Below, in pieces: positions 46,540-56,087 of a stretch of 64,000 nt of DNA. Under the pieces are notes generated by a model, which saw only the letters and a list, made by a program, of their open reading frames with translations, made no database searches and was not told the origin of the DNA. Both the position numbers and the translations under genes were made by a program. Source of the DNA: JBCCIM01 sp965263205 (GTDB taxonomy: Bacteria > Bacteroidota > Rhodothermia > Rhodothermales > JAHQVL01); contig CBDHHF010000030.1 in NCBI GenBank assembly GCA_965263205.1, forward strand, positions 124,001 to 188,000, in the 5' to 3' direction. Numbering within the stretch: position 1 is the stretch's first letter; each line of letters opens with the position of its first letter.

Positions 46540-48729
46540 ATGAAAAAGACCACCAGCTATCGGTGTATCCCATCCGTACGCTTTGCGTTGCTTTTTGGAT
46601 TGATACTGGCCTTCTTTGCATCTACTGACGCGTCAGCGCAGTGGAGATTAGATTGGCTAGCTGTCGGTGAAATGCACAAGTACTACACGGAAGCGGGTAG
46701 CCACAATGAAGACTACCAGGGCCACAACATCCACTGGCCCGGGATCCGCAATGAACATGGTAATGTGCGCGGTTATGCCCTTTGGGTTGCCGCAACAGAC
46801 TTTACCGACGAAGCCGGTACCACCTGGCCTGTAAAAATTGCGCATGTGGGGCCTCGTATCACTGGTCTTGGCGAAGTGTTCGCCGAGGAGCAAACCATCA
46901 TTAGTCGTTTCGAGCCTCCAATCGTTGAGGTGGATGGGTTCGAATCTTTCAACCGACCCGTAGTTAACGAAGAGGTTGATCCGACTTTGGCGTTCGATCG
47001 CACCATCTATACCCGTAACACCAACGTGCTGGGTATTACGCAGGAGCGTTGGGCGAGCCAGTTCAGCCAGGAGCATCACGATAACTACCATATCATCGAA
47101 TTTCTCTTTACCAACAGCGGTAACACAGATAACGATGCAACCATTGAACTGCCCGACCAGACGCTCGAAGGCGTGTACTTCTACTGGCAGAACCGTTACG
47201 CACCCAACCGTAGCGCCGGCTGGATTCAGAACAACGCCCAGGGCTGGGGTAAGTGGACCATGAACGACACCGTGGGCGATGGCCATGAAGACTACGACGT
47301 GGACTATCGCGCGCAGTACTCCTGGTTGGGGCACGTGCCTACCCTCAGTGGCCGTACCTCAATTGGTGGTCCGTTATGGGATGCTGGCAACTGGCTCACG
47401 GTTGATGCTGACAGTACCGGCCGGCTTGGTGCTGCCCACATGTTGGGACGTATTATTCTGCATGCTGATGCATCGGCTACAGATGAGTCGGATGATCCGA
47501 ATCAGCCAAGTACGATGAACTACATCTGGACGGGTGATGAACGTACCCACCTTAACGAGCATACGGATCTCGCAAAAATGGAGTTCGAGTATGAGTTAAT
47601 CACAGAAGGCCGTGTATATCCACACCATGCCGACCTTGTAGAGCCAGCCGGCGGTTTTGATACGCCACTTGGTGATCCTACGCTGGGGCGCGGTGGCGAT
47701 GGTTTTGCCTTCGGTGAAGGCTTTGGACCTTATACCCTCGGTCCTGGTGAAGACGTACGGATCATCATTGGTGAAGGGATTGGCGGTATTAGTGATGCCG
47801 CTTCCGTAGCGGTTGGGCAGGCATATAAACGTGCCAACGGCGATGAGAATGCGGTGTTTGAATTTGATGCCAATGGTGATGGCGTGATCAGCGACGCAGC
47901 ATACGACTACAATACGTTGTATACCGGCGCTGAGCGTATGACGAAAAACCAGTGGGCACTGTCCGCCAAAGATACCATGTTCCAGACCTTCGATCGTATG
48001 GTCGCGAACTATGAGTCTGGCTGGAATATTCCAAAAGGACCGATGCCACCAGCCAGGTTCTCTGTAACCTCTGGTACGGATCGGATCTTCATCGAGTGGG
48101 AATCTTACCCGGGTGAATCACCTGCGGGTGGCTGGGAGCTCTGGCGTGCTCAGGATCGGTTCGACGGTTTGCCGCTCGACCCGCTGACGGGTGAGCCATA
48201 CGAAGAATGGCCAACAGTTTACCGCAAAGTAGCTGATTTTGATGCCGGCACGACGTCTTTCGAAGACAATACGGTGATTCGTGGTATCAACTACTTCTAT
48301 TACTTGCAGGCCGTCGGTGAAGTGAACAACGATGCCACCGGTCTTACACCAACGGGTGTACCACTAAAGAGCAACCGTTACTGGGCGCAGACTTATGAGC
48401 CAGCGGTACTGAAAAGACCGCCGGGCGCTTCAATCGAAGCTGCGCGCGTTGTACCTAATCCGTACAACATCAGCACGGAAGCCAGCTTGCTGTTTAGCAA
48501 CGAAAACCAGATTCAGTTCTTCGACATTCCTGGGAACTGTACGATTGAGATCTTCACCGAAATGGGTGAGTCCATTACGACAATTCTCCACGACGACGGT
48601 AGTGGAGACCAGCCTTGGAACGCTCAAACAGATTCGTTGCAGCCTATCGCCACCGGTATTTATCTCGCGGTTATTACCGACAACGAGACCGGCGACAAGG
48701 TCATTCGCAAGTTCACAGTGATTCGATAG
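46540..48729 (+). CDS. Secreted protein of unknown function with FN3-like and T9SS/FlgD-like end (cassette B)
   Basis: 729 aa. Signal peptide FALLFGLILAFFASTDASAQ. The first 500 residues have no recognisable enzyme motif; they are rich in Trp, His and Tyr (WPGIRNEHGNVRGYALWVAA, DNYHIIEFLFTNSGNTDN). An EF-hand-like FDANGDGVISDAAYDY appears near residue 447, a fibronectin-like strand set near 505-600 (TDRIFIEWESYPGE, INYFYYLQAVGE), and the end VPNPYNISTEASLLF to IRKFTVIR is a sorting-domain-like fold. It is a shorter paralogue of the protein at 13893, with the same place between receptor and PorV-like barrel. It may be cargo exported with the help of that barrel. Confidence 0.8.
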   Translation: MKKTTSYRCIPSVRFALLFGLILAFFASTDASAQWRLDWLAVGEMHKYYTEAGSHNEDYQGHNIHWPGIRNEHGNVRGYALWVAATDFTDEAGTTWPVKIAHVGPRITGLGEVFAEEQTIISRFEPPIVEVDGFESFNRPVVNEEVDPTLAFDRTIYTRNTNVLGITQERWASQFSQEHHDNYHIIEFLFTNSGNTDNDATIELPDQTLEGVYFYWQNRYAPNRSAGWIQNNAQGWGKWTMNDTVGDGHEDYDVDYRAQYSWLGHVPTLSGRTSIGGPLWDAGNWLTVDADSTGRLGAAHMLGRIILHADASATDESDDPNQPSTMNYIWTGDERTHLNEHTDLAKMEFEYELITEGRVYPHHADLVEPAGGFDTPLGDPTLGRGGDGFAFGEGFGPYTLGPGEDVRIIIGEGIGGISDAASVAVGQAYKRANGDENAVFEFDANGDGVISDAAYDYNTLYTGAERMTKNQWALSAKDTMFQTFDRMVANYESGWNIPKGPMPPARFSVTSGTDRIFIEWESYPGESPAGGWELWRAQDRFDGLPLDPLTGEPYEEWPTVYRKVADFDAGTTSFEDNTVIRGINYFYYLQAVGEVNNDATGLTPTGVPLKSNRYWAQTYEPAVLKRPPGASIEAARVVPNPYNISTEASLLFSNENQIQFFDIPGNCTIEIFTEMGESITTILHDDGSGDQPWNAQTDSLQPIATGIYLAVITDNETGDKVIRKFTVIR

Positions 48730-48738
48730 CAGCTGCCG

Positions 48739-48760
48739 GCTCCCGGCGACTGTCGGGAGC
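48739..48760 (+). terminator. Small hairpin after the cassette B secreted protein
   Basis: GCTCCCG at 48739-48745 pairs with CGGGAGC at 48754-48760. It starts 9 bp after the stop at 48729; the following TGCTCGCTTT is only weakly T-rich. A partial terminator or mRNA end protector is likely, since the PorV-like gene starts 43 bp further on. Confidence 0.4.
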
Positions 48761-48803
48761 TGCTCGCTTTGCGAATGCTATTTAAAATGCAAATTGGTGT
48801 ATT

Positions 48804-49826
48804 ATGAAATATCTAGTTTATCGATCGACGCTGCTTGGTCTGCTGAGCCTGTTTTGTGCGGTTTCGGTGATGGGTCAGGCACAACAGATTCCCGAAGAGG
48901 ATCTGAATAAGCGTGCACAGACGGGGATGAAATTTCTCCAGATGTCGGTAGATGCTCGCGCTGCTGGCCTCGGAAGTGCTATGACAGCTACCGAGGGCTA
49001 TGCCGCTGCTATGTTTTACAATCCGGCAGGCATGGCATCTCTACAAAAACCGCTGAATCTCTCCCTCGGACAGACGCAATGGTTTGCCGATATCACGTAT
49101 AATTTTGGTGCTGTTGCATTTGCACCTGCTAATGGTCTCTACGGTGTATTTGGGGCCTTTGTAATGGCCGTTGACTACGGCGATTTTCTCGGAACCGTAC
49201 GTGCTGAAAATGAAGCCGGCTTCCTTGATACAGGTACCTATAGCCCAAATGCAATGTCTGCTGGTTTTAGCTATGCTAAATCGCTTAGCGATCGCTTTGC
49301 GGTTGGGGCAAATATCAAGTACGTATATCAGGATCTTGCTGAAAGCACCTTGAATGCTGACGATACCCAGAGCAACAACCAGAGTACGGTTGCTGTCGAC
49401 TTTGGCGTATTGTACAACACCGGATTCCGGAGCCTCAACTTTGCCATGAGCGCGCGTAACTTCTCGCGTGAGGTAACCTACGAGGAAGAAGCATTCGAAT
49501 TGCCGCTTACCTTCACCATTGGTGTCTCGATGGACATGCTGGATCTCACCAATTACAATACAGACATGCACTCGTTTGTCCTGTCAATTGATGCTGAGCG
49601 TCCACGTGACTTCTATGAGCACTTGAATGTTGGTGGTGAGTACGTGCTTGCCAATACGCTGGCACTCCGGGCCGGTTATGCATTCCCAACGGACGAAGAA
49701 GGCATCAACCTCGGTATCGGTCTCCAGCGTGATCTGGGTGGTGTTGGCTTTAGCGCCAACTACGCGTATACCGACTTCGGTATTCTTGGTGACATCAACC
49801 GGATCAGCTTGAATCTCTCCTTCTAG
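48804..49826 (+). CDS. PorV/PorQ-like outer membrane barrel (cassette B)
   Basis: 340 aa, intact. Signal peptide STLLGLLSLFCAVSVMGQ. The signature start GMKFLQMSVDARAAGLGSAMTA and FYNPAGMASL is the PorV/UPF0164 type, followed by paired beta strands up to the end INRISLNLSF with terminal Phe. It corresponds to the frameshifted gene at 17914 and proves the correct frame there. A strong terminator follows at 49848, so the trio receptor / secreted protein / barrel is a separate unit from the lipoprotein run downstream. Confidence 0.9.
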   Translation: MKYLVYRSTLLGLLSLFCAVSVMGQAQQIPEEDLNKRAQTGMKFLQMSVDARAAGLGSAMTATEGYAAAMFYNPAGMASLQKPLNLSLGQTQWFADITYNFGAVAFAPANGLYGVFGAFVMAVDYGDFLGTVRAENEAGFLDTGTYSPNAMSAGFSYAKSLSDRFAVGANIKYVYQDLAESTLNADDTQSNNQSTVAVDFGVLYNTGFRSLNFAMSARNFSREVTYEEEAFELPLTFTIGVSMDMLDLTNYNTDMHSFVLSIDAERPRDFYEHLNVGGEYVLANTLALRAGYAFPTDEEGINLGIGLQRDLGGVGFSANYAYTDFGILGDINRISLNLSF

Positions 49827-49847
49827 TAAGGAAAGAAAGGTAAATCA

Positions 49848-49885
49848 GAAAGCGGCAGGCCATTTGGTCTGCCGCTTTTTATTTT
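49848..49885 (+). terminator. Rho-independent terminator after cassette B trio
   Basis: AAAGCGGCAG at 49849-49858 pairs with CTGCCGCTTT at 49869-49878, loop of ten bases, followed by TTATTTT. It lies 22 bp after the PorV-like stop. Confidence 0.88.
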
Positions 49886-49910
49886 GAGGAGGTTTTCCCA
49901 TCTTCGCGTT

Positions 49911-51638
49911 ATGTTTCGTTCGATTGCCTCATTCATTCCGTTGCGCCAATGGCAAATCCGCACTGTGGTGTTACCCGGTGTGCTGATTGCATTGCTTTGT
50001 TGGGGCTGCCAGGAAGCTGGCGTGAAATTGGGAGACAGAGCCATTGCGTTTGAAGATGTCACGTCGCGTGCCGGCCTGGCTGATTTTAAACACGCGTCGG
50101 GTGCAACGGGGGATAAGTGGTTTCCCGAAATCATGGGAGCCGGCGGTGGGTTTATCGATTTTGATGGCGATGGGTGGCAAGACATCCTGCTCGTTGGGGG
50201 AGCAACTTGGCAAAACAACAATGTCCCTGCTGTAGCCCTCTACAAAAACAGGGGTAATGGGACGTTTGCAGATTATACATCATCTGCCGGCCTGGCTGAT
50301 GTTCGTGCGTATGGGTTTGGGATAACCGTTGGCGATGTCGACAACGATTTTGACGAAGACTTTGTGTTAACCACACTCGATGAGAATCTCCTGTTTATCA
50401 ACGAAAACGGAGGTTTTACACCAACCATTCTTGATACAACAAAAGCGTGGAGTACAGCGAGCTTGATGTTCGATGCAGACAATGATGGCTGGCTCGATAT
50501 CCTGGCGGGCAACTATGTCGCGTGGTCTCCAGCTACAGATCGGGCCTGCACGCTCGATCGTACCGCAAAAGAATACTGCACACCAGAGCTGTACACTGGC
50601 GTCGGCTTGCACTATTACCGTAATGATGGCACTGGTAGATTCCAGCGCGCAGAGAAGGCTGCCGGCTTTGCGGGGCATCCAGGCAAAACCCTGGGCATGA
50701 CTACGCTTGATTACAATGGGGATGGTGCGTTGGATGTTGTCGTAACCAATGATACTGCGCGCGATCTTTTGTTCGAAAATCGAGGTGATGGCACCTTTGA
50801 AGAAAAAGGCCTGGTGAGTGGCATGGCCCTGACGGGTACGGGCAAAGCAAGCGCCGGCATGGGAGTAGACACAGGTGACATAAATGGCAGTGGTGACCCG
50901 GCTATCGTGATCGGCAACTTTTCCAAAGAGATGATCAGTGTTTTCCAGTATAGAGGAAATAGCCGGTTTCGGGATATGGCAATTGGTTCGGGGATCGGCC
51001 GGCCCAGCCTGTTGCCACTTACCTTCGGGATTTTTCTTTTTGATATTGAGCTGGATGGTGACCTGGATTTGTTCGCGCTCAATGGGCACGTGCATGAAGG
51101 CGTAGGCCGGATGCAAGAAGGGATCACGTTTGCTCAAAAGCCGCTGCTTTTCACAAACAGGGGGGATGGCACCTTCGAGGAAGTGCCGGCTTCAACTTCT
51201 CCTATGCTGGATCAGGCAGTTGTTGGGCGCGGGGCGGCGTACGCTGATTATGACAATGACGGTGATCTGGACGTCTTGCTGACAACCAACAACGGCCCTG
51301 CATACCTCTGGCAAAATGAATCGCAGACAGGCGCGGTACTTCAGGTGTCTTTGGAAGGTGTTGCCAGCAATCCAGATGCCATTGGTGCGCGCGTTACGCT
51401 GGTAACAGCCGGCAAAAAACAGGTGCGCTACATTGCATCAGGAGCGAGTTATTTGTCTGCTGTTGAGAGGCGCTTGACGTTTGGTTTGGGCACAGAAGTG
51501 GGCATAGAAGATCGCGTAGATTCACTCTTTGTAAGATGGCCATCCGGTGGTACAGACACACTGACAACAGTGCCGTCGGGGGCGCATATTCGGATTAGAG
51601 AAAAGCAAGGCATTATAGAAACTGTCCGTAGTTATTGA
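49911..51638 (+). CDS. CRTAC1-type lipoprotein: FG-GAP/VCBS propeller with ASPIC/UnbV domain (first)
   Basis: 575 aa from ATG 49911; a TTG at 49884 in the terminator tail is rejected. The lipobox is LLCWGC. FG-GAP/VCBS repeats with Ca-type DxDxDGxxD loops are seen repeatedly: FIDFDGDGWQDILL, VGDVDNDFDEDFVL, FDADNDGWLDILAG, LDYNGDGALDVVVT, FDIELDGDLDLFA and YADYDNDGDLDVLLT, giving a seven-bladed propeller. The final 100 residues (IGARVTLVTAGKKQVRYIASG, LTFGLGTEVGIEDRVDSLFVRWPSG) are the ASPIC/UnbV module. The family occurs in surface or periplasmic proteins of unknown activity. It is the first of six lipoprotein genes in one direction and a paralogue of the gene at 54327. Confidence 0.9.
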   Translation: MFRSIASFIPLRQWQIRTVVLPGVLIALLCWGCQEAGVKLGDRAIAFEDVTSRAGLADFKHASGATGDKWFPEIMGAGGGFIDFDGDGWQDILLVGGATWQNNNVPAVALYKNRGNGTFADYTSSAGLADVRAYGFGITVGDVDNDFDEDFVLTTLDENLLFINENGGFTPTILDTTKAWSTASLMFDADNDGWLDILAGNYVAWSPATDRACTLDRTAKEYCTPELYTGVGLHYYRNDGTGRFQRAEKAAGFAGHPGKTLGMTTLDYNGDGALDVVVTNDTARDLLFENRGDGTFEEKGLVSGMALTGTGKASAGMGVDTGDINGSGDPAIVIGNFSKEMISVFQYRGNSRFRDMAIGSGIGRPSLLPLTFGIFLFDIELDGDLDLFALNGHVHEGVGRMQEGITFAQKPLLFTNRGDGTFEEVPASTSPMLDQAVVGRGAAYADYDNDGDLDVLLTTNNGPAYLWQNESQTGAVLQVSLEGVASNPDAIGARVTLVTAGKKQVRYIASGASYLSAVERRLTFGLGTEVGIEDRVDSLFVRWPSGGTDTLTTVPSGAHIRIREKQGIIETVRSY

Positions 51639-51753
51639 CCGGAGTCTTGTCAGTTGTTTTTATTATATTTATGTCCGATCTAACGCTCACCACCATCACA
51701 AGGGCGGACATCGGATAAGAAGACCAGATTCCAACACCCACTGTATTGTTTTT

Positions 51754-53049
51754 ATGGGATACCTTTCGTTCAAGACGGTGATAGCGCTTGCGTTGTGTCT
51801 TGTTCTCACAGTGTGTCTTGTTCTCACAGGATGCAAAGGGGACGTTCACAAAGAAGCCGCATCACATCCGGGGCCATCCAATACAGCACCATCTACGCAG
51901 GTATTGGAAGTAGCGCGGATGGCGCTATCAGAGGGCATGTTTACGTCAGCGCTCGCTTTTGCAGATAGCGCGCTTGCAATCGATCCCGATGCAGCTGATG
52001 CACAGTTTTTGCGTGGCCAGGTGCTTTTTCAAATGAGAGATATCGCAGGCGCCGAATCGGCATTTGAAAGCACGCTGGCGCTTCAGGAAGATTACCCTTC
52101 TGCCTGGTTCAATCTTGGTAATATTTCGTTTTTGCGTAGAAAATACAGCGAAGCTATTTCGCGGTATGATAACGAGATGGCTGTGACCGAGCGGCAAAGC
52201 GAGCAATTTGGGGTTTCTTACGCAGTCCGTTATCAGGAAACCATGAGCCGGCTTGCCGTGCAAAAGGGGCGGGCCCATCGCCAACTTGCTGAAGATGAAG
52301 CTGCAGTTTCAGCGTTCAGGGCAGCGCTTGCATTCGACAGTCTCAATGCTGATGCATACGCGGACTTGAGCCAGTCGCTCAAAGACGCAGGAAAAACAGA
52401 CGAGGCGCTCCAGTATGCTGAACAAGCCGTGTCTTTGGTGCCTGTGCATCCGGATTACAATTACCTGCTCGGGGCGCTTAAACAGGAAGCCGGCGAAGTC
52501 AATGCTGCAGTGCCCTTGCTCCAGCGGTCATTACAGCTAAAACCATGGCTTGCATCAGCGCGATACAGCCTGGGCCTCGCCCTTGTAGAACTTGGGGAAG
52601 AAGACGCCGGTAAACTGCAATTACAACTCGCAGATACGTTGCAGGTCTTGAACGATCGCATCGAGAAAGCCCGGTTTGAATCGCAAACCTACCCGGATCA
52701 GGTGCAGCGCTGGCTTACGTTAAGCAGATTGCTTATCCAGGCCGGCCGCGTCGATGAAGCTGTTCGTCCGTTGTCCGTTGCCGAGTCGCTTCGGCCTGAG
52801 GATCTATCAATAAAAAACGACCTTGCCAATCTTGCGCTTGTTCGTGGTGATACCCTCGACGCCATACAAAAATTTAAAATCCTCTTGTCCACTAAACCTG
52901 ATTATGCCGAAGGCTGGTATAATTTGGGTGTGGTGTATGCTTTGCAAACGAAGTACAGTCAGGCGCGAGCGGCGTGGGAAGAGGCGCTGAAACATGATCC
53001 GGCCCACCGCGACGCTCGTTCAAGTATCGAAAGACTCCCAGGTCCTTAA
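51754..53049 (+). CDS. TPR-repeat lipoprotein (first)
   Basis: 431 aa. Lipobox LVLTGC. At least eight tetratricopeptide units fill the mature part, for example ALAFADSALAIDPDAADAQF, AWFNLGNISFLRRKYSEAIS, AYADLSQSLKDAGKTDEALQ and the last GWYNLGVVYALQTKYSQARA. No catalytic motif. The signal peptide contains an exact 18-bp tandem duplication (51794-51829). It lies 115 bp after the first CRTAC1 gene and 1 bp before the second TPR gene. As TPR proteins act as docking scaffolds, it may bind the propeller lipoproteins at the inner face of the outer membrane. Confidence 0.88.
   Translation: MGYLSFKTVIALALCLVLTVCLVLTGCKGDVHKEAASHPGPSNTAPSTQVLEVARMALSEGMFTSALAFADSALAIDPDAADAQFLRGQVLFQMRDIAGAESAFESTLALQEDYPSAWFNLGNISFLRRKYSEAISRYDNEMAVTERQSEQFGVSYAVRYQETMSRLAVQKGRAHRQLAEDEAAVSAFRAALAFDSLNADAYADLSQSLKDAGKTDEALQYAEQAVSLVPVHPDYNYLLGALKQEAGEVNAAVPLLQRSLQLKPWLASARYSLGLALVELGEEDAGKLQLQLADTLQVLNDRIEKARFESQTYPDQVQRWLTLSRLLIQAGRVDEAVRPLSVAESLRPEDLSIKNDLANLALVRGDTLDAIQKFKILLSTKPDYAEGWYNLGVVYALQTKYSQARAAWEEALKHDPAHRDARSSIERLPGP
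51794..51829 (+). repeat. Perfect 18-bp tandem duplication inside a signal peptide
   Basis: TGTGTCTTGTTCTCACAG occurs twice in a row (51794-51811 and 51812-51829). It keeps the frame and lengthens the hydrophobic core of the lipoprotein signal by six residues (CLVLTV then CLVLTG). Confidence 0.95.
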
Positions 53050-53050
53050 T

Positions 53051-54295
53051 ATGTGTGCTCAATTGTCAGTGAAGCTAAGGCATGCAGGCTGGTGCCGGCA
53101 AATCCTGATTGTCGGCGTCTTGATGGGATGTTTGCTTGGATGTAAACAGAATTCAGGTCAAGATGCCGAGCAGCGCTTCATCGATCCCAGATCGCAAGCG
53201 TTGCTGCAACAAGGCACGGCCGCCCTCACGCAACACGAATTTGAGATCGCGCTCATCCTGGCAGATAGCGCTGAACGGTTCACGCCCGAGTTGCCTGATG
53301 CAGCTTTTCTGCGGGGGCGGATTTATTCGGAATTGGGCGATTACGATCGTGCCGCAATAGCCTACCAGAACGCTCTCACGCGCGATCCTGCATACCGGGG
53401 AGTCTGGCATAACCTGGGCAATAACGATTTTCGCCGGAATCAGTTTGAAGAGGCCATCCTCAATTATCGAAAAGAAATTGAGGCGTATGGAGCACCAATG
53501 CCGTGGCGGGGGATTGGCCGAGCGTACGTTGAACTCGGCAAAGTAGACAGCGCACGGATTGCGTTTACAAATGCCATTGCCCTCGACAGTTCGTACGCGC
53601 CGGCGCACTTCAATCTTGCCCTTTTGCTGGAAGACGAAGGTGCATTTGCTGAAGCGCTCACCCACGCCCGCCTGGCAACCAGCTACACGCCCGACGACTG
53701 GGATTACCGATATCTGTTCGCCTCTTTGCTTGCTACCAACGGGTACCATGAAGCTGCCTTGCCCGAGCTTCAGGCCGTTACCGCACATTGGCCCTGGCAC
53801 CATGCCTCGCACTACAAACTGGGACAAACACTGGTGCGCCTGGGTGATGCAGACGCCGGCCAGGAAATGCTCAAACAGGCAGAAGTGCTTCGCGCCAAAG
53901 ATGCAAACATTATGCAATTGCTCAACTCGGCCCGCTCCGCCCCCGACGAGGCACTCCCGCACGCTGCATTAGGGTCTGCCCTGCGCCTTGTCGGCCGGTA
54001 TGAAGATGCTATGCGTGCTTATAAAATTGCACGCCATCTGGATCCGGGTAATCTGGAAATTCAGACCAACATGGCAAACCTGACACTGCTGCAGGGGGAT
54101 ACGCTGGGTACCATTCGCGCCTATCAATCCATTTTGCAGCAAGACCCATCGTTTGTGAGTCTATGGGTGAACCTGGGTATTGTCCACGCCATGGCTGATC
54201 AGATGCCTGAGGCACAGGCTGCCTGGGAAAATGCGCTCAAACTCGACCCTGAAAACCCGCAGGCACGCGCCTACCTTACCCGCCTTGGCCAATAA
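53051..54295 (+). CDS. TPR-repeat lipoprotein (second)
   Basis: 414 aa from ATG 53051, one base after the previous stop (TAATATG), so translation is probably coupled; a frame extension to 52994 would lie within the upstream gene. Signal peptide with lipobox CLLGC after QILIVGVLMG. TPR units again cover the mature part (IALILADSAERFTPELPDAA, GVWHNLGNNDFRRNQFEEAI, GSALRLVGRYEDAMRAYKIA, LWVNLGIVHAMADQMPEAQA). It is clearly paralogous to the neighbours at 51754 and 57633. Its GSALRLVGRYEDAMRA region serves to correct the frame of the third copy. Confidence 0.88.
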   Translation: MCAQLSVKLRHAGWCRQILIVGVLMGCLLGCKQNSGQDAEQRFIDPRSQALLQQGTAALTQHEFEIALILADSAERFTPELPDAAFLRGRIYSELGDYDRAAIAYQNALTRDPAYRGVWHNLGNNDFRRNQFEEAILNYRKEIEAYGAPMPWRGIGRAYVELGKVDSARIAFTNAIALDSSYAPAHFNLALLLEDEGAFAEALTHARLATSYTPDDWDYRYLFASLLATNGYHEAALPELQAVTAHWPWHHASHYKLGQTLVRLGDADAGQEMLKQAEVLRAKDANIMQLLNSARSAPDEALPHAALGSALRLVGRYEDAMRAYKIARHLDPGNLEIQTNMANLTLLQGDTLGTIRAYQSILQQDPSFVSLWVNLGIVHAMADQMPEAQAAWENALKLDPENPQARAYLTRLGQ

Positions 54296-54326
54296 GTAAC
54301 CCCTTGCTCTTGATCTTCCGCCAGTT

Positions 54327-56087
54327 ATGATGAAATGTGGTTTGAGACGTGTGAATGTGCCATGCCAGTTGCCGGCACCTGTGCGCTATGCATTGCTATC
54401 CGCTTTTCTTTTTGTGTGGGTCGGTTGCGGTGAAGTCCCTCAAACCGAAACCTCATCTGAATCTTCAGCGGGACCATCTTTCTATTTCGAAGACATCACC
54501 CAAACCGCCGGCCTTGATGCTTTTGAACACGTCACGGGTGCCACGGGGGACAAGTACTTCCCGGAGGCCATGGGCGCCGGCGCTGCTTTTATCGATTACA
54601 ACAGCGACGGATGGCAGGACATCCTCCTGGTGGGGGGCGGCAACTGGACAGAAAACACAGCTGATCCTGTGCCGGCCTTGTGGCTCTACCAAAACCGAGG
54701 GGATGCTACGTTTGAGCTTGTTACCGAAGCAGCCGGTCTGGGCAATCTGACTGCTTATGGCTATGGCCTTACCGTCGGCGACTATGATAATGATGGTGAT
54801 GAAGACATTTACTTTACCACGCTAGGGCCCAACTACCTGTTTGAAAACCGGGGTGGGGTATTTGTAGATGTGTCAGCAAAAGCCAATGCGCAGGCTGGCG
54901 CCACGTGGAGTACCACGCCCGTCTTTTTTGATGCTGATCTGGATGGATGGCTGGATTTGTATGTTGGCAATTATGTCGACTGGTCGACCGAGAAAGACAT
55001 TTTCTGCACGCTGGATGGGACTACGAAAAGTTACTGTACCCCCGAGCTATACACCGGACTTCCCAGTCGTTTTCTCCGTAACAATGGGGACGGAACGTTT
55101 TCCGATGAAACTGAAGCCGCCGGCTTTCTACCTTCTCCGGGCAAAATGCTCGGCGCTGCGGTGTTCGATTACAACGATGACCACTGGCCCGACCTCGTGG
55201 TTGCCAGCGACACGCAACCTGATCTCCTTTATAAAAACAATGGAGATGGGACCTTTAAAGAACTTGGCGCGCTGAGCGGGTTGGCATACGATGAAAACGG
55301 TCGCGCACGCGCCGGAATGGGCATCGACACGGGAGTGATCGACGGTTCGGGCCGGCACAGCGTGTTTGTGGGCAACTTCTCCAAAGAAATGATTGCGGTA
55401 TTCGGACACGTTGGGGGTGACCTGTTTGTAGACCGCGCAGCAGCCTCGCAGATTGGCCGGCCCAGCCTGATGACGCTCACCTTTGGCCTGTTTTTGTTTG
55501 ATCCCGATATGGACGGCGATCTCGACTTGTTTGCAGCCAACGGACACGTGCAGCAAGAAATTGCAGTCACCCAGGATGGTATCACCTACGCGCAGCCACC
55601 CCACCTCTTTCTAAACAACGGTGCCGGCAAATTTACTGATGCTGCATCAGATATTGGCGGTGTATTGACGCAGCCACTGGTAGGGCGGGGGGCAGCGTAC
55701 GCAGATATCGACCGCGATGGCGATCTCGATATTCTTATTACCGAGAATGGCGGTAAAGCCCATCTCTGGCGAAACGAGCAAAGCGCAACGCCGGCATGGG
55801 TGCGCGTCAAGGTTGAGGGGAGCACCGTAAACAAAAGTGGGCTGGGTACGCGCCTAGTGGCGTACACAAACGGCAAAGGACAAGAGCGGTGGATACGCGG
55901 TGGGTCCAGCTTTATGGCGCAGCACGAGCAAGTGGCAACATGGGGCTTTGGAGCCGAACAGGCGATGGTTGATTCGCTCGTTGTGGTTTGGCCAGGCGGG
56001 GAAACGCAACGTTTTGAGGGACTGCCAACAAATCAGGAATGGCAGGTTGTGCAGGGCAGTGCTGACTTGCAGCCGGTTGGTTTATGA
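54327..56087 (+). CDS. CRTAC1-type lipoprotein: FG-GAP/VCBS propeller with ASPIC/UnbV domain (second)
   Basis: 586 aa (ATG 54327, or the adjacent ATG 54330). Lipobox FVWVGC. Domain order matches the gene at 49911: Ca-type blades (FIDYNSDGWQDILL, VGDYDNDGDEDIYF, FDADLDGWLDLYVG, FDPDMDGDLDLFAA, YADIDRDGDLDILIT) and an ASPIC/UnbV end (LGTRLVAYTNGKGQERWIRG, ATWGFGAEQAMVDSLVVVWPGG). Diagnostic stretches such as ATGDKYFPEAMGAG and GNFSKEMIAVFGHVGG are shared between the two. Its stop overlaps the next start (ATGA at 56084), so they are coupled. Confidence 0.9.
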   Translation: MMKCGLRRVNVPCQLPAPVRYALLSAFLFVWVGCGEVPQTETSSESSAGPSFYFEDITQTAGLDAFEHVTGATGDKYFPEAMGAGAAFIDYNSDGWQDILLVGGGNWTENTADPVPALWLYQNRGDATFELVTEAAGLGNLTAYGYGLTVGDYDNDGDEDIYFTTLGPNYLFENRGGVFVDVSAKANAQAGATWSTTPVFFDADLDGWLDLYVGNYVDWSTEKDIFCTLDGTTKSYCTPELYTGLPSRFLRNNGDGTFSDETEAAGFLPSPGKMLGAAVFDYNDDHWPDLVVASDTQPDLLYKNNGDGTFKELGALSGLAYDENGRARAGMGIDTGVIDGSGRHSVFVGNFSKEMIAVFGHVGGDLFVDRAAASQIGRPSLMTLTFGLFLFDPDMDGDLDLFAANGHVQQEIAVTQDGITYAQPPHLFLNNGAGKFTDAASDIGGVLTQPLVGRGAAYADIDRDGDLDILITENGGKAHLWRNEQSATPAWVRVKVEGSTVNKSGLGTRLVAYTNGKGQERWIRGGSSFMAQHEQVATWGFGAEQAMVDSLVVVWPGGETQRFEGLPTNQEWQVVQGSADLQPVGL

